A stretch of 36,835 bases of DNA from an uncultured Selenomonas sp. (lineage in GTDB: Bacteria; Bacillota; Negativicutes; Selenomonadales; Selenomonadaceae), in contig CACXCN010000077.1 in assembly GCA_902766095.1 (NCBI GenBank), positions 1-36,835 on the forward strand, in the 5' to 3' direction. The translations under genes were made by a program, and so were the position numbers. Below the pieces are notes generated by a model. The model ran no database searches. It worked only from the letters and a program-made list of their open reading frames with translations, and was not told where the DNA came from. This document shows positions 27,564-35,376 of this stretch, one piece after another; the first letter of the stretch is position 1, and every line of letters begins with the position of its first letter.

Positions 27564-30500
27564 ATGTTCACAAAAGTACTCATAGCGAACCGTGGCGCCA
27601 TAGCTGTACGCATCGAGCGCACGCTGCGCCGTATGGGCGTAGGCAGCGTGGCCGTCTACTCCCAGGCCGACCAGGACAGTCTCCATGTGCGCAATGCCGA
27701 TGAGGCGGTATGCCTGGGCGATGGCAGCGTGCAGGATACATATCTGGCGATTGACAAGATCATCGCGGCAGCCAGGGAGACCGGAGCACAGGCTGTTCAT
27801 CCCGGCTATGGCTTTCTGAGTGAGAATACCGACTTTGCGGCGGCCTGCGCGGCCGAGGGCATCACGTTCATCGGCCCGACAGCGGAGCAGATCAAGCTGT
27901 TCGGCCTCAAGCACTCAGCCCGGAAACTGGCCGCTGAGGCTGGTGTGCCGCTGGCTCCCGGGACTGGATTGCTGAGCGGTGTGGACGAGGCAGCCGGAGC
28001 GGCGTCCCGCATTGGTTATCCGGTCATGCTCAAGAGCACGGCCGGCGGTGGCGGCATCGGCATCCGCATCTGCCATAACGAGGCAGAGCTGCGGGCGGCC
28101 TATGACAAGGTCACATATCTCGCGCGCCGCAACTTCGGCGATGACGGGGTGTTCCTCGAGAAATATGTCGAGCGGGCGCGTCATGTCGAGGTGCAGATAT
28201 TCGGCACGGAGGGCGAGGTCACGGCGCTCGGCGAGCGCGACTGCTCCGTGCAGCGCCGCAATCAGAAAGTCATCGAGGAATCGCCGGCTCCGAACCTGCC
28301 GGACCATGTGCGTCAGGCCATGTATGAGGCCGCAGAACGGCTGGCCGCTGCGGCGTCGTACCGCAATGCCGGCACGGTCGAGTTCCTCTACGATGAGGCG
28401 ACAGAGGAATTCTACTTCCTCGAGGTCAATACGCGCCTGCAGGTCGAGCATGGCATCACCGAGGAGGTCATGGGCGTCGATCTCGTCGAGTGGATGGTCC
28501 GCGAAGCCGCCGGCGAGCTGCACGATATCAAGTCCCTGGTGCCAACGAAGCCACTAGGGCATGCCATAGAGGTCCGCGTCTATGCGGAGGATGCACAGAA
28601 TGATTTCCGTCCCGGCACGGGGCGTGTCGATGACTGCGTATTCGCGGATGATACGCGCGTCGAGACCTGGATTCGCAAGAATGTCGTCGTGACGTCGCTC
28701 TATGATCCGATGCTTGCCAAGCTCATCGTGCACGGGCGCGACCGGGCCGAGGCCCTGCAGAAGATGCAGCATACGCTGGCAGCCACGAAGATCTACGGCG
28801 TCACGACGAATATCCCATATCTCGCGGCCATTATCGCGCGGGCGGATTATCAGGCCGGCCATCTCTATACGAAGATGCTTGATGGCTTCACGGCCGAGGA
28901 GCATCGTCTCGAGGTGCTGGACGGCGGCGTGCAGTCGACGGTGCAGGATTATCCGGGCATGATCGGCTATTGGACCGTCGGCGTACCGCCCTGCGGCGCA
29001 ATGGACAGCTACAGTTTCCGTCTCGGCAACCGTCTGCTCGGCAATGAGGAGGGGGCAGCGGGCATCGAGATGACGATGCGGGGCGGTCGCTATCGCTTCC
29101 GCACCTGCACGAGCTTCTGCCTCACGGGTGCCGACATGGAGGCCGAGCTCGATGGCGAGCCGGTGCCGCGCTATCGCGTGACGCAGGCCGTGGCCGGTCA
29201 GGTGCTGAGCCTCGGTACAGCGAAGACCGGCATGCGGGCCTATCTGCTCGTGGCAGGCGGCATCGATGTGCCGCAGATCATGGGCAGCCGCTCGACATTC
29301 GTCGATGGCAAATTCGGCGGTCACAACGGCCGCGCCCTGCGCACCGGCGATACGCTGACGCTGACGGAGGCCTGCCACAGCAGTACCTGCGCCTCGATGC
29401 CGCTCGAGTATACGCCGGCTATCACGCACGACTGGACGCTTGGCGTGCTGGCCGGGCCGCAGCCGACCGGAGAGTATCTGGCGCCCGAGTATCTGCAGAC
29501 GCTCACGAGTGCCGAATACACCGTGAACTTCAACAGTGCCCGCACGGGTGTCCGCCTCAATGGCCCGGTACCGCAGTGGGTTCGCGAGGATGGCGGCGAG
29601 GCGGGCCTGCATCCGTCGAACATCCATGACAATGCCTATGCCATCGGCACGCTCGATCTCACGGGCGATCAGTCCATATTGCTCGGTCCGGACGGGCCGA
29701 GCCTCGGCGGCTTCGTCTGCCCGGTGACGCTCGCGAAGGCCGAGCTTTGGAAGATGGGACAGCTGCATCCGGGTGACAAGGTCCATTTCCAGCTGCTGAC
29801 GCTCGAGCAGGCAGCAGCGATGCGGCAGGCCATGGCGAAGAATATCGCATTCGACTACACGCGCGTGGAGCTGCCACATACGCCGGCTGATGTAAAGGCC
29901 GATGATGCCATACTGGCGCAGGGCAGTGCCGATGACATGCCTTACTGCGTGCGGCTCGACGGCGAGGAGAACATCCTCATCGAATTCGGCGCGATGGAGC
30001 TCTCGATCGATTCCCGATTCCGCGCGCATATACTCATGCAGCGCCTGGCGGAGCAGAATCTGCCGATCATCGACATGACGCCGGGTATCCGCTCGCTGCA
30101 GGTTCATTTCGACATCGATCAGACGGATGCCCGGGCAATGGCACAAATCGTCGTGGCTGCGAATGAGAAGCTCGGCGATATCGAGGACATCACGGTGCCG
30201 TCGCGCATCATCCATCTGCCATTGTCCTGGGATGATCCGCAAACGCAGCTCGCGGCCCGCCGCTATCAGGAGACGACGCGCCCTGATGCGCCATGGTGCC
30301 CGAGCAATCCTGAGTTCATCCGCCGCATCAATGGCCTTGAGTCGCTCGATGACGTGAAGAACATCGTATTCTCAGCGGACTACCTCGTGCTCGGCCTCGG
30401 CGATGTCTATCTCGGTGCACCGGTCGCGGCGCCGCTCGATCCGCGCCATCGTCTCGTCACGACGAAGTACAATCCTGCCCGGCCTTGGACGCCGGAGAAT

Positions 30501-31169
30501 GCCGTCGGCATCGGCGGTGCCTACCTCTGCGTCTACGGCATGGAGGGGCCTGGCGGCTATCAGTTCGTCGGCCGGACCATCCAGATGTGGAATCCGCTCG
30601 AGACGACAGAGAATTTCCCTGAGGGCAAGCCCTGGTTGCTGAACTTCTTCGATCAGATAAAATTCTATCCCGTCAGTGCCGAGGAAATACTGCGCGACCG
30701 TAATGATTTCCTGCGCGGCAAGTTCCATATCGATATCGAGCCGTCGACGTTCCATCTTGGCGAGTACAAGAAATACCTCGCGAGCATCAAAGAGGAAAGT
30801 GCGAGATTCAAGGCTCATCAGGAAGCGGCGTTCGAGGCGGAGAAGCAGCGCTGGCACGAGCAGGGACTTGATACGTTCGTATCCGATGTACCGGAGGCGG
30901 CCACTCCGGAGGAGGTCGTGCTGCCCGAGGGCAGTGATCCGGTCTGTGCGACGGTGCCCGGCAGCGTATGGAAGGTGCTCGTCGCCGAAGGACAGCAGGT
31001 ACAGAAGGGCGATACGGTCGCCATACTCGAGAGCATGAAGATGGAGATACCGGTCCAGGCCGGAGAGGCCGGCTGCGTGACCGCGCTCTATATGAACCCC
31101 GGTGAGCAGGTGGAGGCAGGCCAGATACTGGCTGGCCTCGAGCAGAGTGAGGAGGCGAAGCGCGCATGA
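27564..31169 (+). CDS. Biotin-dependent urea/guanidine carboxylase
   Basis: The 1201-residue enzyme carries every step of carboxylation in one chain. The biotin carboxylase domain is about 1-445: LIANRGAIAVRIERTLRRMG, the ATP-grasp loop KSTAGGGGIGIRI near 156-168, and EVNTRLQVEHGITEEV near 287-302. The H-G in the last motif, rather than H-P, is typical of urea carboxylases. KipA-like (AHS2) and KipI-like (AHS1) domains follow, about 455-760 and 770-1010, and form the carboxyltransferase with LGLGDVYLGAPVAAPLDPRH. The C-terminal biotinyl domain has the attachment Lys1159 in ESMKMEI. Next to two DUF1989 genes, guanidine is the more likely substrate than urea. It overlaps the hydrolase gene by 4 bases. 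Confidence 0.93.
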   Translation: MFTKVLIANRGAIAVRIERTLRRMGVGSVAVYSQADQDSLHVRNADEAVCLGDGSVQDTYLAIDKIIAAARETGAQAVHPGYGFLSENTDFAAACAAEGITFIGPTAEQIKLFGLKHSARKLAAEAGVPLAPGTGLLSGVDEAAGAASRIGYPVMLKSTAGGGGIGIRICHNEAELRAAYDKVTYLARRNFGDDGVFLEKYVERARHVEVQIFGTEGEVTALGERDCSVQRRNQKVIEESPAPNLPDHVRQAMYEAAERLAAAASYRNAGTVEFLYDEATEEFYFLEVNTRLQVEHGITEEVMGVDLVEWMVREAAGELHDIKSLVPTKPLGHAIEVRVYAEDAQNDFRPGTGRVDDCVFADDTRVETWIRKNVVVTSLYDPMLAKLIVHGRDRAEALQKMQHTLAATKIYGVTTNIPYLAAIIARADYQAGHLYTKMLDGFTAEEHRLEVLDGGVQSTVQDYPGMIGYWTVGVPPCGAMDSYSFRLGNRLLGNEEGAAGIEMTMRGGRYRFRTCTSFCLTGADMEAELDGEPVPRYRVTQAVAGQVLSLGTAKTGMRAYLLVAGGIDVPQIMGSRSTFVDGKFGGHNGRALRTGDTLTLTEACHSSTCASMPLEYTPAITHDWTLGVLAGPQPTGEYLAPEYLQTLTSAEYTVNFNSARTGVRLNGPVPQWVREDGGEAGLHPSNIHDNAYAIGTLDLTGDQSILLGPDGPSLGGFVCPVTLAKAELWKMGQLHPGDKVHFQLLTLEQAAAMRQAMAKNIAFDYTRVELPHTPADVKADDAILAQGSADDMPYCVRLDGEENILIEFGAMELSIDSRFRAHILMQRLAEQNLPIIDMTPGIRSLQVHFDIDQTDARAMAQIVVAANEKLGDIEDITVPSRIIHLPLSWDDPQTQLAARRYQETTRPDAPWCPSNPEFIRRINGLESLDDVKNIVFSADYLVLGLGDVYLGAPVAAPLDPRHRLVTTKYNPARPWTPENAVGIGGAYLCVYGMEGPGGYQFVGRTIQMWNPLETTENFPEGKPWLLNFFDQIKFYPVSAEEILRDRNDFLRGKFHIDIEPSTFHLGEYKKYLASIKEESARFKAHQEAAFEAEKQRWHEQGLDTFVSDVPEAATPEEVVLPEGSDPVCATVPGSVWKVLVAEGQQVQKGDTVAILESMKMEIPVQAGEAGCVTALYMNPGEQVEAGQILAGLEQSEEAKRA

Positions 31170-32521
31170 CGAAGCGTGTACCCGATACATTGACGATAGA
31201 GGGCCTGCATGAGGCCTATGATGCCGGACTGACGCCGGCCGAGGTCATAGCAGCGATCAAGGAGCGCAGTGCCGGACTCACGGCAAAGCATATCTGGATC
31301 ACACCGCCCGATGAAATGCCGCTCGACTCCTATATCGCGGCCCTGCCGGAGCGCGACTATGAGCGCTATCCGCTCTGGGGCATACCGTTTGCCGTGAAGG
31401 ACAATATCGATGTCGCCGGGGTGCCGACGACGGCAGCCTGCCCGGCCTATGCCTACACGCCGGAGAAGAGTGCCACGGTCGTAGCGAAGCTCATGGCGAC
31501 AGGAGCCATCCCGGTCGGCAAGACGAATCTCGACCAGTTCGCGACTGGGCTCGTCGGGACGCGCAGTCCCTATGGCGAGGTAGAGAATGCCTACGTCCCG
31601 GAACGCATCAGCGGCGGCTCGAGCTCGGGCTCTGCAGTGAGCGTAGCGACGGGGCTGGCGGCTTTCGCCCTCGGTACGGATACGGCCGGCTCGGGGCGCG
31701 TGCCGGCGATGCTGCAGGCACTCGTGGGGTACAAGCCTCCGCTCGGGGCCTGGAGCACGCGCGGCGTCGTACCAGCCTGTGCGAGTCTCGACTGCGTGAC
31801 GGTATTCGCACATGACCTCGAGGAGGCAAAGGCCGTGGACCGTATGGCCCGCGGCTATGATGCGGATTGCTGCTGGTCCCGGCATATCGAGCACCAGGCT
31901 GACGCCTTGCCGGAGCGCATACTCATAGCGGACGAGGCGGAACTCACCTTCTTCGGCGTAGCACCCGATGATGCCCGGGCCAAATGGCGGGCGTCCGTAG
32001 CGCGGCTGAAGAAGCTGGGCGTGCCCGCTGAGATCATATCGATCAAAGACTTCATGGACGCGGCCAAGTTGCTCTATGATGGTGCATTCGTCGCGGAGCG
32101 CTGGGCCGATCTCGGTGATTTCGTCCGGTCGCATGGCGATGAGGTGTTCTCGGTCACCAAAGGCATATTGGAGACGGGCGGCAAGAGCGAGTATACGGCG
32201 GCCCGTCTGTTCCTGGATATGCACAAGCTACAGGAATACCGCCATCGGGCAGCCGCTGTCCTGCAGGGGGCAGTGCTTGTCATGCCGACGGCGGGCGGCA
32301 CGTTCACGCGCGATATGGTGCGTGACGATCCGGTGGCCACGAACAGCCAGATGGGGCTTTATACGAATCACTGCAATCTGCTCGACCTCGCGGCCATAGC
32401 AGTGCCCGAGGACAACCAGGGCAGGGAGAATCCTTTCGGCATCACCATATTCGCCCTGCACGAGGCAGAGCACCTCATATGCGGCACGGCTGCCGCCTTC
32501 CTGGCCGGCTCAGGCTGCTGA
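31166..32521 (+). CDS. atzF: Allophanate hydrolase, amidase-domain-only form
   Basis: The 451-residue amidase-signature enzyme hydrolyses allophanate toward ammonia and CO2. The Ser-cisSer-Lys triad is visible: K78 in FAVKDNID, the glycine/serine loop at 150-156 (GGSSSGS), and the nucleophile S176 in LGTDTAGSGRVPA. The last wording is characteristic of allophanate hydrolases rather than GatA. Known AtzF and DUR1,2 hydrolases are about 600 residues, with a C-terminal domain that processes the first product. Here the protein ends after the amidase domain, with a normal stop and no remnant downstream. The ATG overlaps the carboxylase stop (ATGA), so the two are translationally coupled. Confidence 0.9.
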   Translation: MTKRVPDTLTIEGLHEAYDAGLTPAEVIAAIKERSAGLTAKHIWITPPDEMPLDSYIAALPERDYERYPLWGIPFAVKDNIDVAGVPTTAACPAYAYTPEKSATVVAKLMATGAIPVGKTNLDQFATGLVGTRSPYGEVENAYVPERISGGSSSGSAVSVATGLAAFALGTDTAGSGRVPAMLQALVGYKPPLGAWSTRGVVPACASLDCVTVFAHDLEEAKAVDRMARGYDADCCWSRHIEHQADALPERILIADEAELTFFGVAPDDARAKWRASVARLKKLGVPAEIISIKDFMDAAKLLYDGAFVAERWADLGDFVRSHGDEVFSVTKGILETGGKSEYTAARLFLDMHKLQEYRHRAAAVLQGAVLVMPTAGGTFTRDMVRDDPVATNSQMGLYTNHCNLLDLAAIAVPEDNQGRENPFGITIFALHEAEHLICGTAAAFLAGSGC

Positions 32522-32564
32522 GCCTGACTTGTATTCATGTCTGTAAAGAAAAGCGAGGTACACT

Positions 32565-32966
32565 ATGGCAGCAAACAGCAAAGCTAGCGAGGATCAGCTG
32601 GTCCGGGTAGAGATCATCATCAATATGGATCGCATGACGCCGCTCATCAAGCGGCTCTATAAGGAAGGCCTGTACACAGGCGTGACGGTGTTCCAGGCCA
32701 TGGGCTGCGGTGTCGAGAAAGGATCGTTCGAGTTCGAATATGATGATCAGGGCAAGCCGGAGGAATTCCAGTTGCTCCCCAAGACCGTCGTCGTCATCGT
32801 CTGCAAGAAGTCTGAACTGGATAAGCTCATCGAAATCGTGAAGCTCGAGCTTTATTCGGGACATATCGGTGATGGCAAGATATTCGTATCCGATATCGAG
32901 AATGCCATCCGCGTCCGTACCGGTGAGGAAGGTCTGGCAGCCATGCTGCCTTCGCAGGTCGTATGA
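32565..32966 (+). CDS. P-II-family nitrogen regulatory-like protein with divergent T-loop
   Basis: The 133-residue protein has the P-II fold. The nucleotide-binding B-loop is well kept (SGHIGDGKIFVSDIENAI, 98-115), as is the C-loop (RVRTGEEG, 116-123), and LLPKTVVVIV matches the strand after the T-loop. The T-loop itself (about 50-70) differs from GlnB/GlnK: it is about three residues longer, very acidic, and lacks a Tyr at the uridylylation position. A 12-residue N-terminal extension precedes the first strand. It is the last gene of the cluster, 43 bases after atzF, and a terminator follows. It probably senses adenine nucleotides or a pathway metabolite and controls a nearby enzyme or transporter; the target is unknown. 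Confidence 0.85.
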   Translation: MAANSKASEDQLVRVEIIINMDRMTPLIKRLYKEGLYTGVTVFQAMGCGVEKGSFEFEYDDQGKPEEFQLLPKTVVVIVCKKSELDKLIEIVKLELYSGHIGDGKIFVSDIENAIRVRTGEEGLAAMLPSQVV

Positions 32967-32992
32967 TTCCGATGATATAATTGAAAAGAGAA

Positions 32993-33049
32993 CCCTCGTT
33001 CGCGATAGGAGCCGGCGCTTGCGCCGCCATATCGCGGATGAGGGCTTTT
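32993..33049 (+). terminator. Large terminator closing the carboxylase cluster
   Basis: A 14-bp outer stem (32993-33006 with 33031-33044, some G-T pairs) encloses a second GC-rich hairpin (ggcgc/gcgcc at 33013-33024) and is followed by five T. Confidence 0.85.
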
Positions 33050-33101
33050 TAGCGTCAGGGCCGCAGTTTGGAGCAACTTCATACTCTGTCATGCGAATGG
33101 C

Positions 33102-33130
33102 TTGCTTTCTGAGGATTTACATAGTAGAAT
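33102..33130 (+). promoter_or_regulatory. Putative promoter of the WecG/TagA-type gene
   Basis: TTGCTT at 33102-33107 and TAGAAT at 33125-33130 are 17 bases apart, 37 bases before the start codon. Confidence 0.6.
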
Positions 33131-33167
33131 TAAACAATACGATGGCTGTCAGTTAGGAGGAAGAGAT

Positions 33168-33893
33168 TTGGCAGAGAAAGTAGATATCCTGGGCGTCAAG
33201 GTAGATTCGGTGACCATGGCAGAGGCTGTGGCACAGGTCGAGAATTATATGGACGAACGGGCTGGAGTGCTCATCGCTACCGCCAATGCTGAAATGATCA
33301 TGCGGGCTACGCATGATGCAGAACTGCTGAAGATACTGAATGAGGCGGCGCTCGTCGTGCCGGATGGAGCTGGCACGGTGTGGGCGGCTCATCATCTGGG
33401 GGCAGAGATGCCGGAGCGCGTGGCGGGCTATGACCTGGCCCAGCGCCTCATGGCTGAGGCTCCGGCCCGGGGACAGCGGATATTTTTCTTCGGCTCGGCT
33501 CCCGGCGTGGCCGAAAAGGCGAAGCAGAAGGCCGAGGAACTTTATCCGGGCATCAATATCGTTGGTACGCGCAACGGCTTCTTTACGGAGAAGGATGAGC
33601 CGGAGATCATCGCCCAGATCAAGGCCGCGCAGCCGGATCTGCTGCTCGTGGCCCTCGGGGTGCCGAAGCAGGAGAAATGGCTCTGCCAGCATCTGGCTGA
33701 GCTCGCCGTGCCGGTATCGATCGGCGTAGGCGGCACGCTCGATGTCATGGCCGGAGTCATGAAGCGCGCTCCGCGCTGGATGCAGAAGGCGAAACTCGAG
33801 TGGCTGTTCCGGGGCATGATGCAGCCGCAGCGGGCGGGGCGCTTGCTGGCACTGCCGAAGTTCGTGCTGAAAGTTCATCGTCACAGGCATTGA
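33168..33893 (+). CDS. WecG/TagA/CpsF-family glycosyltransferase
   Basis: The 241-residue GT26-family enzyme transfers a sugar, typically N-acetylmannosamine or its acid, to a lipid-linked GlcNAc in polysaccharide or teichoic-acid-like assembly. Family segments are present: ATANAEMIMRATHD, LVVPDGAGTVWAAHHLG, RVAGYDLAQRLM, FFGSAPGVAEKAK, VALGVPKQEKW and the C-terminal RAPRWMQKAKLEWLFRGMMQ. The start is a TTG at 33168, six bases after TAGGAGGA; an ATG at 33102 overlaps the promoter -35 and has no ribosome site. The acceptor and product are unknown. It likely contributes to a surface glycan. Confidence 0.9.
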   Translation: MAEKVDILGVKVDSVTMAEAVAQVENYMDERAGVLIATANAEMIMRATHDAELLKILNEAALVVPDGAGTVWAAHHLGAEMPERVAGYDLAQRLMAEAPARGQRIFFFGSAPGVAEKAKQKAEELYPGINIVGTRNGFFTEKDEPEIIAQIKAAQPDLLLVALGVPKQEKWLCQHLAELAVPVSIGVGGTLDVMAGVMKRAPRWMQKAKLEWLFRGMMQPQRAGRLLALPKFVLKVHRHRH

Positions 33894-33951
33894 TTCGCAG
33901 CGTGTGTATATGTCTATGGCATTGAAATCAAGCATCTCCTGCTAAAAAGCA

Positions 33952-33980
33952 TAGACAAAAGCGTAGTAATCGCTTATAAT
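33952..33980 (+). promoter_or_regulatory. Promoter of the psd-pssA unit
   Basis: TAGACA at 33952-33957 and TATAAT at 33975-33980 are 17 bases apart. The -35 reads on as TAGACAAAAG, identical to that of the LuxR gene. Confidence 0.7.
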
Positions 33981-34024
33981 TTGAATTTGGTGAAATAACA
34001 TAAGACAAAGGAGAGGACAGCTCG

Positions 34025-34660
34025 GTGTATATAGTCAGAGAGGGCTATCCATTCATCTGCTTTTTCGGCCTGCTCGGTCTGCTCGCCTATTGGGCGGGCG
34101 GCTGGGCCTGGGCCGTTGTGCCATTCGTGCTCATGGCGTATTTCTGCTTTTTCTTCCGCAACCCGAAGCGTACGGTCGTACAGGATGCCAAAGCAATCCT
34201 GTCGCCGGCTGATGGGACGGTGCAGGAAATCGTGGCTGTGCCGGATGACTCGTTCGTGGGCGAACCGGCGCACAAGGTCGTCATATTCATGTCGGTTTTC
34301 AATGTCCATGTCAATCGCAGCCCCATCGATGGTGAGATCAAGCTGCAGAAGTATTTCTGCGGCCGTTTCCGGCCGGCCTATAAGGATGAGGTCGGTTTCG
34401 TGAACGAGCATCATCTGCTCGGCATCGAGAATGAGACCATCGGACTGCGCATAACGGTGAAGCAGATAGCCGGCATACTGGCCCGGCGTATCGTGAGCTG
34501 GGTCACGCTCGATGATGAGCTGAAGCAGGGGGAACTGTATGGCATGATCAGGTTCGGCTCGTGTCTCGAGGTCGTGATGCCGGACCGCGTGCAGGTACAG
34601 GTGAAGCCCGGCGATAAGGTCGTAGGTGGCAGAACAGTGATCGGGAGGCTTGATGATTGA
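34025..34660 (+). CDS. psd: Phosphatidylserine decarboxylase (small, PSD-B type)
   Basis: The 211-residue proenzyme makes phosphatidylethanolamine from phosphatidylserine. It has two N-terminal membrane helices (about 10-44), then FFRNPKR and the ILSPADGTVQEI strand. The FMSVFNVHVNRSPIDGEI segment contains the family His. The self-cleavage site is F-G178-S179-C, whose Ser becomes the pyruvoyl group. Size fits the short Psd form found in many Firmicutes and archaea. The start is a GTG at 34025 with AAAGGAGAGG upstream; no ATG is placed sensibly. It is coupled to the synthase that follows. Confidence 0.95.
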   Translation: MYIVREGYPFICFFGLLGLLAYWAGGWAWAVVPFVLMAYFCFFFRNPKRTVVQDAKAILSPADGTVQEIVAVPDDSFVGEPAHKVVIFMSVFNVHVNRSPIDGEIKLQKYFCGRFRPAYKDEVGFVNEHHLLGIENETIGLRITVKQIAGILARRIVSWVTLDDELKQGELYGMIRFGSCLEVVMPDRVQVQVKPGDKVVGGRTVIGRLDD

Positions 34661-35370
34661 TGGATTACAGACGTTTCTTACCGAATTTGTGCACGTCGAT
34701 GAATCTGGTTTTCGGCATGTGTTCGATTCTGGCAACATACAGTGGTTCCTTTTTCTGGGGCTCGCTGTTCATATTGCTGGCGCTCGTAGCCGATGGCCTT
34801 GATGGGCGCACCGCGCGGTTCTTCGGCGTGGCCAGCGAGATGGGCAAGGAGATGGATTCGCTTTGCGATCTCGGCTCGTTCGGTATAGCGCCGGCTTTTC
34901 TGGCCTGGTCGCTCGTACTGCATCAGTATGGACTGCTCGGCGTAGCGGTTGTCATCATTTTCGCCGTCTGCGGCATGTGGCGGCTCGCACGCTTCAATGT
35001 CAATGCCAGTGTCGTGCATGGGTACTTCATGGGGCTGGCCATCCCGGCGGGTGGCAACATCGTCGCGATGTCGACGTTGCTGTTCACGCAAATCGGTTTC
35101 GATATCGCCCGGCTCGGTCTGGCCTATCCGATCATCATGGCGGTCGTGGGCTACCTGATGATCAGCCATGTCCATTATCCGAACTTCAAGGGCGATGGCG
35201 GGGAGCCAATCTACCTCGTCACGAAGATCGCAGCCCTCGTCATATTCGCAGCCATCATCTGGCTCGGACGCGAGGCCATATTGCCGGCCATAGCTATAGC
35301 TGTATTCGGCACGTATGCGATCGCTGGCATCATCAATACGCTTTTGGCACTGTTTGCAAAGGAAGGCTGA
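34657..35370 (+). CDS. pssA: CDP-diacylglycerol-serine O-phosphatidyltransferase
   Basis: The 237-residue multi-pass enzyme makes phosphatidylserine from CDP-diacylglycerol and serine. The CDP-alcohol phosphotransferase motif is complete: D49-G-x2-A53-R-x8-G63-x3-D67-x3-D71. The N-terminal LPNLCTSMNLVFGM is typical of PssA. About seven membrane helices follow. It starts either at TTG 34657 (8 bases after GGGAGG, overlapping the psd stop by 4) or at ATG 34660; the difference is one residue. Together psd and pssA give the phosphatidylethanolamine branch. Confidence 0.95.
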   Translation: MMDYRRFLPNLCTSMNLVFGMCSILATYSGSFFWGSLFILLALVADGLDGRTARFFGVASEMGKEMDSLCDLGSFGIAPAFLAWSLVLHQYGLLGVAVVIIFAVCGMWRLARFNVNASVVHGYFMGLAIPAGGNIVAMSTLLFTQIGFDIARLGLAYPIIMAVVGYLMISHVHYPNFKGDGGEPIYLVTKIAALVIFAAIIWLGREAILPAIAIAVFGTYAIAGIINTLLALFAKEG

Positions 35371-35376
35371 TTCCTC

